Below, in pieces: positions 14,899 to 25,352 of a DNA stretch of 35,325 nt. Made by a program: the position numbers and the translations under genes. Each line of letters opens with the position of its first letter. The first letter of the stretch is position 1. The notes below the pieces were generated by a model. It was not told the DNA's origin and did no database searches. It saw only the letters and a list, made by a program, of their open reading frames with translations. Source of the stretch: an uncultured Chlorobiaceae bacterium (lineage in GTDB: Bacteria; Bacteroidota; Chlorobiia; Chlorobiales; Chlorobiaceae); assembly GCA_903851385.1 (NCBI GenBank), contig CAINOC010000110.1, positions 1-35,325 of the forward strand, written 5' to 3'.

Positions 14899-15414
14899 TC
14901 AATAATAGGTCGTTATTTCCTCAAGAGACTTGCGCTTTTTCGGCACAGGCAGTGTATCCGGAGCAGCATACCCAAGGGGAGTGAATGCAAAAATCTCAAT
15001 ATTCGGTTCAAGCTGCAAAGCTTCGCGAATGATGCCTGGATCGAAAGCGGCAATCCAGCAGGTTCCCAACCCCTCCCATGCTGCTGCAAGAATAAGGTGG
15101 TCCATGACGATTGTCAGATCGGTTTCGATGGAGTTGTAGTCGTCTTGACAGCGAATCCATGCGCTGTTTCGATCACCTGACACAATCATCAGGCAGGGTG
15201 CACTTTGTATCCAGTCGCGCTTATAGCAGGGGTATATCTTTTCAAGCATTTCCGGCGATGTGATCACATGGAAGTGCCAGGGCTGAAGATTACATGCAGA
15301 TGGCGCAACTCTTCCGGCATTGAGAATTCGGTTGAGAACCTCTTCGGGAATACTTTTGTTCCTTTCAAAGCTGCGGACACTGCAACGTTTTGATACCAGG
15401 TCGTAAAAGTCCAT
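14899..15414 (-). CDS. Nitroreductase-family flavoprotein
   Basis: A 171-residue FMN-dependent nitroreductase-like protein. SKRCSVRSFE matches the N-terminal FMN phosphate-binding RRSxRxF block, GRVAPSACNLQPWHF the second conserved block, and GLGTCWIAAFD plus FTPLGYAA the C-terminal part. I chose ATG 15414 because GAAGGTGG precedes it at good distance; an ATG at 15432 overlapping the previous stop would add six residues. It follows the DUF1997-like gene by about 14 bp and is probably co-transcribed. The natural substrate is unknown; members reduce quinones, flavins or nitro compounds. Confidence 0.88.
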   Translation of the reverse strand: MDFYDLVSKRCSVRSFERNKSIPEEVLNRILNAGRVAPSACNLQPWHFHVITSPEMLEKIYPCYKRDWIQSAPCLMIVSGDRNSAWIRCQDDYNSIETDLTIVMDHLILAAAWEGLGTCWIAAFDPGIIREALQLEPNIEIFAFTPLGYAAPDTLPVPKKRKSLEEITTYY

Positions 15415-15428
15415 AGTGCCACCTTCGA

Positions 15429-16040
15429 TCATATCTTCTGGATCTTGCAGAAATCTTTGGACATGGAGTGAAACATGCTGTTTGTAGCAGTCTGCATAAT
15501 AAACGTCATCCCTCCATTGACCATGGTTCGAACAACTCTTTTAGGGACAATCCTGAATGCGGGATAAAGGAGAAACTTTACATCGACGCGTAAATCAAAG
15601 TGAACCTTGGTTCTTTTGGCATCTATGCGCTGAATATCCATATCGCCCGAGACTTTTCCCTCAAAAAGGTATTTTTTGGGATCGGAAATTTTATGGCCGA
15701 CAGGGTGGTGTTTCCAGCGAACTTTTTTGAAGATTGCATAGCTTTTGATCATTTCCTCAGTGAGATCGTCCGGGTCAGCACATTCGATGTGGTCAGGCAG
15801 TTCAACCTGCAGTTCTTCCGACTGTTCGACAAAAAAGATGATATCAAAAGGGTTGTTTTGCGGATCAGTTACACGGAAATTCCATTTATAGACGTTCTCA
15901 GTGTCGGTGAGTTCCACGTTATAGCAGAAAGGGTTAAACCCCAATATTTTTTTCAGATCGGCCAGATAGGTCGCTGTCCGGTCAAATTCTGCAAAAAATA
16001 TCCACTCTCCCTTACTTACTCCTGTAGCATGCATTTCCAT
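15429..16040 (-). CDS. DUF1997-like conserved protein
   Basis: A 203-residue protein without signal peptide. The middle region FEGKVSGDMDIQRIDAKRT and the following strands resemble a lipid-binding (SRPBCC/polyketide-cyclase-like) beta fold, and the overall pattern, including LLYPAFRIVPKRVV, fits the DUF1997 proteins I recall from cyanobacteria, plants and Chlorobi. Function is unknown. It lies between prfA (137 bp upstream) and the nitroreductase gene. The family assignment is from memory of sequence style and needs a profile search. Confidence 0.6.
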   Translation of the reverse strand: MEMHATGVSKGEWIFFAEFDRTATYLADLKKILGFNPFCYNVELTDTENVYKWNFRVTDPQNNPFDIIFFVEQSEELQVELPDHIECADPDDLTEEMIKSYAIFKKVRWKHHPVGHKISDPKKYLFEGKVSGDMDIQRIDAKRTKVHFDLRVDVKFLLYPAFRIVPKRVVRTMVNGGMTFIMQTATNSMFHSMSKDFCKIQKI

Positions 16041-16177
16041 GTCTATTCAGCGTTCTATTTTCGGTTGATTTGAGAGCGCTGGAAAATATTCCATGCGGGT
16101 AGTTACCTCAAAAAATATAAAGAGAATCTGAGAAAACATATCCTTACAGATCGTTTTATTTGGCGAAAATAGTGAGA

Positions 16178-17251
16178 TTACAAAAGTTCCGCTTGCAGGC
16201 GTTCCGCCTGATCATGCATTTTGAGTGCTTCGATAATATCCTGTATGTCTCCCTGAAGAATCTGGGGAAGAGCATGGCTGGTAAAGCCGATACGGTGGTC
16301 AGTAACTCTGGATTGAGGGTAGTTATAGGTGCGGATTTTGGCACTCCGGTCACCGGTCGTTACCATCGAGCGGCGTAAGTCAGCTCTTTGCTGCTGCTGC
16401 TCCGCAAGCTGGATGTCATAGAGTTTTGTCCTGAGCATTTTCATAGCCCTCTCCTTATTCTGAAGCTGGGAGCGCTCTTCCTGACAGGCAGCAACAATAC
16501 CGCTCGGCATATGGGTGATTCGTACGGCTGTTTCCACCTTATTGACGTTCTGTCCTCCCTTTCCTCCGCTTCGGTAGGTGTCAAACCGCAAATCCTCCCT
16601 GCGGATTTCAACATCAACCTCCTCGGCTTCCGGCAAAACTGCTACGCTGACTGCAGAAGTATGAATACGCCCCTGTGTTTCTGTGTCCGGAACCCGCTGT
16701 ACACGGTGAACTCCGCTTTCATATTTCATGGTGCCGTAAACATCGTGTCCGCTCACGCCCAGGGTAATCTCTCGGAAACCACCCGGCATTGAACTTTCAT
16801 TAAAGTGAAGCACTTCGCACTGCCAACCCTGTTTCTCAGCATACCGTTGGTACATTCTTGTCAGATCGGCGGCAAAAAGTGCAGCCTCCTCTCCCCCGGT
16901 GCCCGCCCGGATTTCAATAATAACATTGCGGGAATCCGCCTCGTCTTTTGGCAGCAGGAGTACTTTTAACTTCTGTTCGAGAAGAGGCAGCTTTTTCTGC
17001 AGTTCACTGATTTCGGCCTGTATAAGCTCCTTCATCTCTGGATCTTTCTCGATTTTCAGCAGGTGGAGAGATTCGTCGAGCTCCGTTTTGGCCTGAGCGT
17101 AATAATCGTAGGCCTGTACGATTTCCTTAAGGTCGCTGTACTCCTTGTTAAGTTTTCTGAAGCGGGCTTGATCGGCTGCCGCTTTAGGGTCGGCAAGCAG
17201 CTGTTCAAGATCGAGATGTTTTTCTTTTATGGAATGTAGTTTCTCAAGCAT
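16178..17251 (-). CDS. prfA: Peptide chain release factor 1
   Basis: A 357-residue class I release factor recognising UAA and UAG. The catalytic GGQ motif is in [19 protein letters not shown], and the region [19 protein letters not shown] carries a PxT recognition tripeptide (here PDT) as in RF1, whereas RF2 has SPF. Length and N-terminal helical domain are normal. The start lies 18 bp after the rseP stop, so dxr-rseP-prfA looks like one transcription unit. Confidence 0.97.
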   Translation of the reverse strand: MLEKLHSIKEKHLDLEQLLADPKAAADQARFRKLNKEYSDLKEIVQAYDYYAQAKTELDESLHLLKIEKDPEMKELIQAEISELQKKLPLLEQKLKVLLLPKDEADSRNVIIEIRAGTGGEEAALFAADLTRMYQRYAEKQGWQCEVLHFNESSMPGGFREITLGVSGHDVYGTMKYESGVHRVQRVPDTETQGRIHTSAVSVAVLPEAEEVDVEIRREDLRFDTYRSGGKGGQNVNKVETAVRITHMPSGIVAACQEERSQLQNKERAMKMLRTKLYDIQLAEQQQQRADLRRSMVTTGDRSAKIRTYNYPQSRVTDHRIGFTSHALPQILQGDIQDIIEALKMHDQAERLQAELL

Positions 17252-17269
17252 TGAATGGGGGCGTCAGCC

Positions 17270-18631
17270 TCAGAGATTGAAAATATCATTGATAAGAATG
17301 TATGCGAACAGTGCAAGGAGCAGGGCCATGCCAACTTGTTGAATGCGCATTTTAATCTCAAAGGGAATCTCTCTACGGATAACACCTTCAACTGCGTTCA
17401 GAAGGAACTGTCCTCCGTCAAGTGCAGGAACCGGAAGGATATTGATGATCGCAAGAGAAATTGAGAGCATGGACAAGAAATACAAAAAGCTTACCGGCCC
17501 TTGCTCAGCGCTCTGACTGGCTATTTTGGCAATTTTGATCGGGCCACCGACGGATTTCCGGAAATCTTCCTGACCGGTAAAAATTTTTGCGAATCCCTGT
17601 ACTGTCATGGCGCTCATTTTCCAGGTCTGTCCAACTCCGCTCACTATAGCGCCGCCGAAACCAAGTTTTCTTCTTTCGGTAGCGATTGTTTGTTTGAGCG
17701 AAATGCCGATTTTTCCAGCATTGCTTGGTACAACGGTGGTCACAAACGTTTTGCCTTTAGCACGAAGGTCCTCCGCAGTGATTTTACTCCCTGCCACAGG
17801 TTCCAGATATTGCCAGGTAATTATGATAGGTTTTGCTGCATGTGCGGAGATAATACCTACGACTTCAGTCCAGTCGGCAACCGGGGTTCCGTTTATTGCC
17901 GTAATAAGTCCACCGGATTTAATTCCTGCCTGGCGGGCGGGCTGCTTTGCAAGGACTTCATCTATGACTGGCGGAACGGTAGGTCGGATGCCAAGGCTGC
18001 GACTGTCGTTGATCTTCGTCATGATGTTCGAGGGCGCATAAAGGATGATGCTTTTGCCATCACGAAGAATAGTGTAGTTCAGCGACTTGGCAGTGAAGAG
18101 TTCCGGGTCCAGTGCTTCTTCCCAGCTTTTGAGCTGTTTGCCATTTGCAAGTAAAAGCCGGTCTCCGGTTTTCATACCCATTGTTGCAAATACAGATCCG
18201 TTTTCAACAAAGGCAGGATTATTGACGCTTGTCCGGGGTTCCCCAAGAACAAGCGTGATGCCGATAAAGATCACTGCGGCCAGAATCAGGTTCATCGTTA
18301 CCCCTCCGGCAAGAACAATAAGGCGTTGCCACACAGGTTTTGCCCTGAACTCCCAGGGCTGCAGCTCCGAACTCTGATAATCGGTGTCGAGGCTTTCATC
18401 AACCATGCCGGCTATCTTTACATAACCGCCAAGAGGAAAAACGCCAAGTCCATATTCGGTTTCACCGATTTTCTTTTTCCAGAATCTCAGATTATAAAAG
18501 TCAAAACCGATATAAAACTTGTCAACCCTCATGCCGAAAAGTTTCGCGGTCAGAAAATGGCCGAGTTCATGCGCAGTGACAAGGATAAAAATGGCAACAA
18601 TGAAAAAAAATGTCGAGCTAAGAAAATCCAT
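17270..18631 (-). CDS. rseP: Site-2 intramembrane metalloprotease RseP
   Basis: A 453-residue inner-membrane protease. The zinc-binding HELGH motif lies in the first membrane helix (about residues 20-24). A conserved [12 protein letters not shown] stretch follows, then one or two PDZ domains in the periplasm (for example [22 protein letters not shown]). The C-terminal [12 protein letters not shown] supplies the LDG aspartate zinc ligand. I chose ATG 18631 because AAGGA precedes it by 6 bp and the first helix starts there; the frame extends to 18661. It releases anti-sigma factors or cleaves signal-peptide remnants. It follows dxr, as is common in bacteria. Confidence 0.95.
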   Translation of the reverse strand: MDFLSSTFFFIVAIFILVTAHELGHFLTAKLFGMRVDKFYIGFDFYNLRFWKKKIGETEYGLGVFPLGGYVKIAGMVDESLDTDYQSSELQPWEFRAKPVWQRLIVLAGGVTMNLILAAVIFIGITLVLGEPRTSVNNPAFVENGSVFATMGMKTGDRLLLANGKQLKSWEEALDPELFTAKSLNYTILRDGKSIILYAPSNIMTKINDSRSLGIRPTVPPVIDEVLAKQPARQAGIKSGGLITAINGTPVADWTEVVGIISAHAAKPIIITWQYLEPVAGSKITAEDLRAKGKTFVTTVVPSNAGKIGISLKQTIATERRKLGFGGAIVSGVGQTWKMSAMTVQGFAKIFTGQEDFRKSVGGPIKIAKIASQSAEQGPVSFLYFLSMLSISLAIINILPVPALDGGQFLLNAVEGVIRREIPFEIKMRIQQVGMALLLALFAYILINDIFNL

Positions 18632-18699
18632 AACAATCCTTCGTTTCAGAAAAAAAAGCATTACAGCCGTTGGAGCGGTTTGCTGCTTCTTTTATTTGT

Positions 18700-19848
18700 T
18701 TATGCAATAAATTTTTGAGCGGTTTCACGAGCCCATCTGTCAGCCTGAAGATATTCATCAAGTTCAACGGGAGTATATGCCTGGTGAGCCTGCATGGTTT
18801 TCTCAACAGTTGCCGCAATGTCGGTAAATCCAATCTTTTTATCGAGAAAAGCTGCCACAGCAATCTCGTTTGCTGCGTTAAGGACTGCCGGATACGTTCT
18901 TCCTGCTTTCAAGGCGTCAAATGCCAGACTGAGAGCGGGGAACCTTATCATATCAGGCTCTTCGAACGTCAACGTTCCAATCTTGATAAGGTCGAGTTTC
19001 TGGATGCCGCTTTCGCACCGCTCGGGATAAGACAAAGCATAGGCGATCGGAGCCCGCATATCGGGAGAACCCAGCTGGGCTATGACGCAGCCATCAATAT
19101 ATTCAACCATAGAGTGAATGATACTCTGAGGATGGACAACAACGCCGATTTTTTCAGCAGGCATGTTAAAAAGCCAGTGCGCTTCAATCACCTCAAGCCC
19201 CTTGTTCATCATAGTTGCGGAGTCAATGGTGATTTTTGCACCCATCGACCATTGCGGGTGTTTAAGAGCCTGCTCAAGCCTGACATTTTTCAGCTCTTCA
19301 GCCGCTGTATTGCGGAACGGTCCTCCCGAAGCAGTAAGAATGATGCGTTCAACATCTTCTGTCCGGTGCCCCTCAAGTGACTGAAAGATTGCTGAGTGCT
19401 CGCTGTCAACCGGAAGCAGGCGGACATTATGTTTTTTTACCAGATCAGAAACCAGTTGACCAGCGACAACAAGGGTTTCTTTGTTTGCAAGGGCGATATG
19501 CTTTCCTGCCTTTATAGCGTTTACTGTAGGCACAAGGCCGGCAGCACCGACAATGGCCGATATCACCATATCGGATCCATCCGCAGCGGCAATAGTAGAG
19601 GCTCCTTCCACACCATACAAAATTTCCGGTTTGTAATCTTCAAGCAGTGCCTCAAGCTTTTTTGCCGATTCTGCATCTTTGACTGAAACAGCATCAGGCA
19701 TGAACTCCTTGATCTGTTCAGCCAGCGCAGTAACATCCTGTCCTGCGGCAAGGCAGGAGACACTGAATTTTTCAGGGTGCTGCCTGACGACATCAAGGGT
19801 ACTGAGCCCGATTGAGCCGGTAGAGCCGAGGATGGTGAGTGATCTCAT
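18700..19848 (-). CDS. dxr: 1-deoxy-D-xylulose 5-phosphate reductoisomerase
   Basis: A 382-residue enzyme of the non-mevalonate isoprenoid pathway, making 2-C-methyl-D-erythritol 4-phosphate with NADPH. The N-terminus has the dinucleotide motif [27 protein letters not shown] follows, and the metal/substrate block [13 protein letters not shown] and SGGPFRN are intact, as is the C-terminal [14 protein letters not shown]. Length is normal. The pathway feeds carotenoid and bacteriochlorophyll-tail synthesis in a phototroph. It appears to head the dxr-rseP-prfA unit. Confidence 0.97.
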   Translation of the reverse strand: MRSLTILGSTGSIGLSTLDVVRQHPEKFSVSCLAAGQDVTALAEQIKEFMPDAVSVKDAESAKKLEALLEDYKPEILYGVEGASTIAAADGSDMVISAIVGAAGLVPTVNAIKAGKHIALANKETLVVAGQLVSDLVKKHNVRLLPVDSEHSAIFQSLEGHRTEDVERIILTASGGPFRNTAAEELKNVRLEQALKHPQWSMGAKITIDSATMMNKGLEVIEAHWLFNMPAEKIGVVVHPQSIIHSMVEYIDGCVIAQLGSPDMRAPIAYALSYPERCESGIQKLDLIKIGTLTFEEPDMIRFPALSLAFDALKAGRTYPAVLNAANEIAVAAFLDKKIGFTDIAATVEKTMQAHQAYTPVELDEYLQADRWARETAQKFIA

Positions 19849-19960
19849 AATGAGTAAAAAAATTATCAGGCTTGGTGAATTATCGGCCTGAATTTATGCT
19901 TTTTAGTGAAGGCATACAAATAACTGGTCACGACTCTCTTTCAGAAGCGGTTTTTTCTTT

Positions 19961-19988
19961 TTGTAATCCCCTGAAATTATATTATAAT
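19961..19988 (+). promoter_or_regulatory. Promoter for tRNA-Val
   Basis: TTGTAA (19961-19966) and TATAAT (19983-19988) are separated by 16 bp. Transcription would start around 19995, just before the tRNA at 20003. The -10 box is perfect and the -35 box matches four of six consensus bases. Confidence 0.6.
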
Positions 19989-20002
19989 TGTGCCCTTGTA
20001 AT

Positions 20003-20076
20003 GGGTTCCTAGCTCAGCTGGTTAGAGCGACTGGTTTACACCCAGTAGGTCGGGGGTTCGAATCCCTCGGGACCCA
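20003..20076 (+). tRNA. tRNA-Val (anticodon UAC)
   Basis: The 74-nt sequence folds as a cloverleaf. Acceptor GGGTTCC pairs with GGGACCC (one wobble), the D arm is GCTC/GAGC, the anticodon stem ACTGG/CCAGT encloses TTTACAC with TAC at the anticodon position, and the T arm GGGGG-TTCGAAT-CCCTC is standard. The discriminator is A; CCA is not encoded (CACA follows). A promoter lies upstream and a hairpin terminator downstream. Confidence 0.97.
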
Positions 20077-20099
20077 CACATAATTTCTCATGGACGAAT

Positions 20100-20124
20100 A
20101 AAAGGCAGGTAACCCCTGCCTTTT
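20100..20124. terminator. Bidirectional intrinsic terminator between tRNA-Val and ftsH
   Basis: AAAAGGCAGG (20100-20109) pairs perfectly with CCTGCCTTTT (20115-20124) across a 5-nt loop. T-runs flank it in both orientations, so it can stop transcription of the tRNA on the plus strand and of ftsH on the minus strand. Confidence 0.85.
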
Positions 20125-20169
20125 ATGTTTTCCGCACCTTGAAAAGTTTTATTCCAGCTTTCAGTGCTT

Positions 20170-22248
20170 TCAGTTTTCCGGGATATTTCTTTCCACTCTC
20201 AGTCTTGCAACAGCTGCTTCAAGCTCCGCCTGCTCATGCTCGCTGAGCTTGTCTGCGCTTACGGAGCCACTGCCGTCAATCTCGTCTGAGCTTTCTTCTT
20301 CAATATGAACAGGGAAGAGGCTTGCAGGACGTTTCCCCAGAATTTCCTCGATCTGAGCGTATTGAAGCATCTCCTTCAACAGCAGTTCATTAGCAAGCTT
20401 TTCAAGCTTTTCACGATTCAGCGTCAGTAAATTCATAACGTTCAGGCGAGATGCCTCTACGATAGCCATTACCTCCCTGTCGATAAGACGCGCAGTTTCC
20501 TCGCCGTACTTTTTGTCAATACCCGGACTTCCGTAATAGGGGTTATTGCTTTCAAAGAACGAAAGGTTTCCAAGTTTTTCGCTCATCCCGTAAACCATGA
20601 CCATGTTATAAGCTATACTTGTTACCTTTTCAAGGTCATTCTGCGCTCCAGTCGAGATTTCGTTGAAAATAATCTCTTCTGCAATGCGCCCGCCGAGAAG
20701 ACCGCAAATACGAGCAAGAAGCTCACTTTTCGTCATGAGATAGCGATCCTCAAGCGGGATGTTCATAGTATAGCCGAGAGCGCTCATCCCTCTTGGAACA
20801 ATGGATATTTTCTGGACAGGATCATTCTCTGCCATCATCCAGCTTATAATGGCATGACCCGCTTCATGATAGGCAACAATCTGCTTTTCTCGCGGATTGA
20901 TAACCTTGTTCTTTTTTTCAAGTCCAGCCACTACACGCTCAATAGCATCCTCAAAGTCTTTCATCTCAATGCTCAGCTTGTTGCGTCGCGATGCCAGCAA
21001 CGCAGCTTCGTTGGCGGCATTGGCAATTTCTGCACCTGCAAATCCTGGCGTCTGCGATGCAAGGGCTTTGAGGTTAACATCCGTTGAAAGCGAGAGATCC
21101 TTGGTGTGAACTTTGAATATATCAATACGTCCTTTGAGGTCAGGTTTGTCCACCATGATCTGGCGATCAAAACGACCCGGTCTAAGGAGTGCTGAATCAA
21201 GTACATCTGGTCGGTTTGTTGCGGCTATCAAAATGACGCCCTTGTCAGTTGCAAATCCGTCCATTTCAACAAGCAGCTGGTTCAGGGTGTTTTCACGCTC
21301 GTCATTGGCTCCCATCATTGCCCCTTTTCCTCTGCTGCGGCCTACAGCATCGATTTCATCGATAAAGATTATGCAGGGGGCTTTTTCTTTGGCTTGCTTG
21401 AAAAGGTCGCGAACTCTTGCAGCACCGACACCGACAAACATTTCCACAAAGTCCGATCCGCTAATGCTGAAAAACGGCACATCAGCCTCACCTGCAACAG
21501 CTTTTGCCAGAAGAGTTTTTCCTGTACCTGGAGGGCCAACAAGCAGGACTCCTTTTGGCAGTTTTCCTCCGAGGGTCGTATACTTTTTCGGATCCTTGAG
21601 GAAGTCGACCACTTCCATGACCTCAGCCTTCGCCTCATCAAGTCCAGCTACATCTTTGAAGGTGATGCGGGTGTGTTCGTCAAGGTTTTCATAAAGTGCG
21701 GCCTTGTTTTTGCTGATATTCATGAACTGCGATCCCGGCCCGCCCATTCGGCGGAAAACAAAAAAGTAAATACCGATCAGCAGACCAAAAGGCAGTATCC
21801 ATTGCAGCAGTTCACTAATCCATGTGTTGCTCGCAACTCCCTGGTACTTAATGCCTTTTTGTTCAAGAAGTTCTATCAGCGATTCATCCCGTACGGCATT
21901 GACATAAATCTCGTCCTGCTTTGATGTGGACTGAGGAAGAAACATGCCGGGGCCGTCTTTCTGGGGTTCCTTTGCTGTTACACCAGTATTCATGCCTGGT
22001 TTCAGCGTCAAATAGATCCTCTCCTGAGCTATTTTTACTGATTCTATCTTGTCTTGTGCAATGAGCTTGCGGAATGTACTATAGGGGATTTCCTGTGTCG
22101 AGCCCGACCAGAAAAAGGCAAGCTGAACTCCTATGAGAAGAACAATAACGACCACATAATACATTATCGAGAATTTCGGACGCGGTACGTTGTTTTCCGG
22201 TAGATTTTTATAGGGATTTGAGGGTTTACTCAGTTTTTTTGCCATCAA
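20170..22248 (-). CDS. ftsH: ATP-dependent zinc metalloprotease FtsH
   Basis: A 692-residue membrane AAA+ protease that degrades membrane and regulatory proteins. Two membrane segments are visible: residues ~29-48 ([18 protein letters not shown]) and ~147-165 ([19 protein letters not shown]). The AAA+ domain has Walker A GPPGTGKT (238-245), Walker [13 protein letters not shown] and the second region of homology [20 protein letters not shown]. The protease site HEAGH is at 461-465. The C-terminal ~50 residues are acidic and variable. It is convergent with tRNA-Val and divergent from pyrF. Confidence 0.97.
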   Translation of the reverse strand: MMAKKLSKPSNPYKNLPENNVPRPKFSIMYYVVVIVLLIGVQLAFFWSGSTQEIPYSTFRKLIAQDKIESVKIAQERIYLTLKPGMNTGVTAKEPQKDGPGMFLPQSTSKQDEIYVNAVRDESLIELLEQKGIKYQGVASNTWISELLQWILPFGLLIGIYFFVFRRMGGPGSQFMNISKNKAALYENLDEHTRITFKDVAGLDEAKAEVMEVVDFLKDPKKYTTLGGKLPKGVLLVGPPGTGKTLLAKAVAGEADVPFFSISGSDFVEMFVGVGAARVRDLFKQAKEKAPCIIFIDEIDAVGRSRGKGAMMGANDERENTLNQLLVEMDGFATDKGVILIAATNRPDVLDSALLRPGRFDRQIMVDKPDLKGRIDIFKVHTKDLSLSTDVNLKALASQTPGFAGAEIANAANEAALLASRRNKLSIEMKDFEDAIERVVAGLEKKNKVINPREKQIVAYHEAGHAIISWMMAENDPVQKISIVPRGMSALGYTMNIPLEDRYLMTKSELLARICGLLGGRIAEEIIFNEISTGAQNDLEKVTSIAYNMVMVYGMSEKLGNLSFFESNNPYYGSPGIDKKYGEETARLIDREVMAIVEASRLNVMNLLTLNREKLEKLANELLLKEMLQYAQIEEILGKRPASLFPVHIEEESSDEIDGSGSVSADKLSEHEQAELEAAVARLRVERNIPEN

Positions 22249-22515
22249 TCATCATTCAGGGTTATAATAAAGCGACTCAGGTCATTGTTCACCGTTCGCG
22301 TAGTTACGAAATTCAATTTACGGGATTCTTCCATTTAAAGAAGCATCTCATAAGAAAACATGTTATATATTACCAGCATATAAACTGTATTCCTGCAGTT
22401 ATAAGTTTCATTTAGGTTTGCGGGTTTTTTCCGGGTGATTTTTTTTGCGTTATACCGCATGCGTTTATGAGGTATAGGGCTTTTTTATACAATTTCAGAG
22501 AGGCAGGGTAAAGCT
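22249..22515. other. Divergent intergenic region ftsH/pyrF
   Basis: The region is AT-rich and should contain the promoters of ftsH (leftward) and pyrF (rightward), but I see no consensus -35/-10 pair that I would defend. Its one clear structure is the inverted repeat at 22451-22476, described separately. Confidence 0.5.
22451..22487 (+). promoter_or_regulatory. Hairpin with T-tract in the pyrF leader (possible attenuator)
   Basis: TATACCGCAT (22451-22460) and ATGAGGTATA (22467-22476) are complementary at 9 of 10 positions with a 6-nt loop; GGGC and then six T residues follow. It ends about 30 bp upstream of the pyrF ATG with no other gene before it on this strand. It may be a leader attenuator or an operator; the stem is only moderately GC-rich. 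Confidence 0.4.
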
Positions 22516-23340
22516 ATGAGCGTAGTTCGGGATAAGACAAACGGCAGAATATCAGCATTGAAATCTCTCCTGTGTGTCGGTCTTGACAGCGATCCTGAAA
22601 AAATCCCGAAGTTTTTTTTTGAATATGCAAATCCTGTTCTGGAGTTTAACAGCTCAGTTATCAGAGCAACAAGTGATGTAGCTGTAGCCTATAAGCTGAA
22701 CACCGCTTTTTACGAAGCCAGAGGTATTGCGGGATTACAGGATATGGAAAAAACACTCCTTCAAATTCCCGAAACAGTCATGACGATTGCCGATGCCAAA
22801 CGTGCTGATATCGGCAACACAAGCCGGATGTACGCTCAGGCTTTTTTCGAGCACTGGCCATTTGATGCCGTGACGGTTGCCCCATACATGGGGTTTGACT
22901 CCCTCGAACCATTTTTTGCCTATGAGGATAAGCTGGTCTTTGTTCTTGGCCTTACCTCAAATAAAGGTTCCGAAGATTTTGAAGAACAGAGAATGCAGAA
23001 TGGGCGGCCGCTCTATCGCAGCGTGCTTGATCATGTTGCATCATGGAGCAGGAACGGAAACGGTGGTGTTGTCGTTGGTGCAACTAAAAGTACCTTGCTT
23101 GACGAGATTCGTCGTGAAGTTCCCGGGCTTTTTCTGCTGATCCCAGGGGTAGGTGCACAGGGTGGCTCGCTTGAAGATGCTGTCAATTTTGGCGTTGATG
23201 TAAACCGCCAAAGTGCTGTTATCAATGTCAGCAGAAGTTTAATTTATCCCTCCGGGTCTTTTTCCTGTATAGACGATTATGAAAGGGCGGTTGCCCTAGA
23301 GGCTGCAATAATTCATGCTGAAATGAAGCGGGTTTTATAG
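22516..23340 (+). CDS. pyrF: Orotidine 5'-phosphate decarboxylase, type 2
   Basis: A 274-residue enzyme catalysing the last step of UMP synthesis. The catalytic block TIADAKRADIGNTS carries the Asp-x-Lys-x-x-Asp triad. LCVGLDSDPEKIP at the N-terminus and LLIPGVGAQGG near the C-terminus fit the longer type 2 (PyrF2) subfamily. Length is normal for that group. It is followed 86 bp later by glmS on the same strand; co-transcription is possible. Confidence 0.95.
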   Translation: MSVVRDKTNGRISALKSLLCVGLDSDPEKIPKFFFEYANPVLEFNSSVIRATSDVAVAYKLNTAFYEARGIAGLQDMEKTLLQIPETVMTIADAKRADIGNTSRMYAQAFFEHWPFDAVTVAPYMGFDSLEPFFAYEDKLVFVLGLTSNKGSEDFEEQRMQNGRPLYRSVLDHVASWSRNGNGGVVVGATKSTLLDEIRREVPGLFLLIPGVGAQGGSLEDAVNFGVDVNRQSAVINVSRSLIYPSGSFSCIDDYERAVALEAAIIHAEMKRVL

Positions 23341-23426
23341 CTGATTCTTGTTAGCGCAATCAATCATTTCTCAACTTCACAGGGTTTCCGGTGAGTTTCT
23401 TAATAACTCTAAAAATTAATAAGGTT

Positions 23427-25271
23427 ATGTGTGGAATTGTTGGATATATAGGGTGGCGTGAAGCTGCTCCGCTGCTTCTGAAAGGGTTGAAGCGGCTTGA
23501 ATATAGAGGTTATGATTCGGCAGGGGTCGCCTTGTTGAATGAAAGTCTTTTGGTTATGAAGCAGAAGGGCAGCGTCAGCGGTCTTGAGGTTGCGACTGAA
23601 GGCCTGAGTAAGGAAATGAAGGCTGCGACGATAGGCATTGGTCATACCCGGTGGGCTACCCATGGTGAACCAAACGATATCAATGCTCATCCTCACCAGA
23701 ACACCGTCGGCGATATCGCTGTTATTCATAACGGGATTATTGAAAACTATTCAGCCCTGAAACAGGAGCTGATCTCCCAGGGATATATATTTTCAAGCGA
23801 TACCGATTCTGAGGTGCTGGTTCACCTGATCGACAGGATATGGAACAGTGATTCATCACTTGACCTTGAATCGGCGACCCGTAACGCTCTTCGTCATGTT
23901 GACGGCGCATACGGTATTTGTGTGATCTCTTCGCGGGAACCTGACAAGATCGTTGTTGCACGCAAAGGCAGCCCGCTGGTGATCGGTATCGGTACCGGGG
24001 AATATTTCATTGCATCTGATGCTGCTCCGATTGTTGAGCATACCAATAAAGTGGTTTATCTCTCCGATGGTGAGCTCGCTGTAGTGAAAAAGGATGGCTA
24101 CGTTGTAAAGACGATTGAGAATGTTGAACAGCAAAAAATTATAACTGAACTTGATTTTTCCCTTGAAAAAATAGAGAAAGGCGGCTTTGAGCATTTCATG
24201 CTCAAAGAGATTTTTGAACAGCCAGCCGTTATGCACGATGTAATGAGGGGACGTGTGCGACTTGATGAGGGCCGGATTTGTCTTGGCGGGATCGAGGATT
24301 ATCTCGACCGTCTGAAGCAGGCGAAGCGTATCGTCATTTGTGCCTGCGGAACAAGCTGGCATGCCGCTTTGATTGGCGAATATCTCATTGAGGAGTTTGC
24401 CCGTATTCCGGTAGAGGTTGATTATGCCTCAGAGTTCAGGTATCGCAATCCCATTGTCGGTGTTGATGATGTAGTAATTCTTATTTCCCAGTCGGGTGAA
24501 ACTGCCGATACACTTGCAGCCCTTCGAACAGCTAAGGAAAAAGGGGCCCTTGTGATGGGAATATGTAACGTTGTCGGCTCTACTATTGCCCGCGAAACCC
24601 TGTGCGGCATGTATACCCATGCAGGGCCGGAGGTAGGCGTAGCATCGACCAAAGCCTTTACAGCGCAGGTCATCATGCTCTATATGCTTGCTCTTGCACT
24701 TAGCAGAGGAAGAACCCTCTCACAGGACGAGATTACCCTGAATCTCAGGGAGCTTTCACGTCTTCCTGAAAAAGCAACACGTATTCTTGAGCTCGACAGT
24801 CAGATCAAGGATATAGCAGAGCGTTTCAAGGACGCAAAAAATGCGCTGTATCTCGGGCGCGGCTTCAACTTCCCTGTTGCTCTTGAAGGTGCGTTGAAAC
24901 TCAAGGAGATATCTTATATCCACGCAGAAGGTTATCCTGCCGCTGAAATGAAACACGGCCCGATTGCCTTGATTGACAAGGATATGCCGGTTATTTTTAT
25001 TGCTACCCGCGACAGCACCTATTCCAAAATTCTGAGTAATATTGAGGAAGTGCGCAGTCGTAAAGGTCGGGTTATAGCGATTGCCAATGAAGGAGACCAG
25101 GAAGTAAGCCGTTTGGCCGAACATGTCATTTATATTCCGCAATCTTCAGGGCCGATTACTCCTCTGTTAACGGTCATTCCTCTGCAGCTCCTTGCTTATC
25201 ATATCGCCACACTCCGTGGCTGTAATGTTGACAGGCCGAGAAATCTCGCAAAATCTGTGACCGTCGAATAA
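23427..25271 (+). CDS. glmS: Glutamine--fructose-6-phosphate aminotransferase (isomerizing)
   Basis: A 614-residue enzyme making glucosamine-6-phosphate for cell-wall and lipid A synthesis. The start at 23427 gives MCGIVGYIG, so Cys2 becomes the N-terminal nucleophile of the glutaminase domain after Met removal; the open frame begins at 23391, but those extra residues would block it. HTRWATHGEPNDINAHPH and HNGIIENY belong to the glutaminase domain. Two SIS sugar-isomerase domains follow (CGTSWHAALIGEYL and SQSGETADTLAALR; then LGRGFNFPVALEGALKLKEISY). The C-terminus RPRNLAKSVTVE is canonical. An intrinsic terminator follows at 25304. Confidence 0.97.
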   Translation: MCGIVGYIGWREAAPLLLKGLKRLEYRGYDSAGVALLNESLLVMKQKGSVSGLEVATEGLSKEMKAATIGIGHTRWATHGEPNDINAHPHQNTVGDIAVIHNGIIENYSALKQELISQGYIFSSDTDSEVLVHLIDRIWNSDSSLDLESATRNALRHVDGAYGICVISSREPDKIVVARKGSPLVIGIGTGEYFIASDAAPIVEHTNKVVYLSDGELAVVKKDGYVVKTIENVEQQKIITELDFSLEKIEKGGFEHFMLKEIFEQPAVMHDVMRGRVRLDEGRICLGGIEDYLDRLKQAKRIVICACGTSWHAALIGEYLIEEFARIPVEVDYASEFRYRNPIVGVDDVVILISQSGETADTLAALRTAKEKGALVMGICNVVGSTIARETLCGMYTHAGPEVGVASTKAFTAQVIMLYMLALALSRGRTLSQDEITLNLRELSRLPEKATRILELDSQIKDIAERFKDAKNALYLGRGFNFPVALEGALKLKEISYIHAEGYPAAEMKHGPIALIDKDMPVIFIATRDSTYSKILSNIEEVRSRKGRVIAIANEGDQEVSRLAEHVIYIPQSSGPITPLLTVIPLQLLAYHIATLRGCNVDRPRNLAKSVTVE

Positions 25272-25303
25272 CGGCAGAAACTTTCAGGTTGCACTTCTTC
25301 ATG

Positions 25304-25352
25304 ACAATAAAACAGGGAATGGCGTAACAGCTTTCTCTGTTTTATTGTTTTC
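25304..25352 (+). terminator. Intrinsic terminator downstream of glmS
   Basis: ACAATAAAACAG (25304-25315) pairs perfectly over 12 bp with CTGTTTTATTGT (25337-25348) across a 21-nt loop, and TTC follows. It begins 32 bp after the glmS stop. The stem is AT-rich but long. Confidence 0.7.

Noticed and set aside
20003-20076. tRNA-Val as phage attachment site
   Set aside because: The tRNA is intact, more than 6 kb from the phage cassette, and I found no duplicate of its 3' end near the cassette.
23341-23426. glmS ribozyme upstream of glmS
   Set aside because: The gap is only 86 bp, too short for the full ribozyme, and none of its conserved core is visible.
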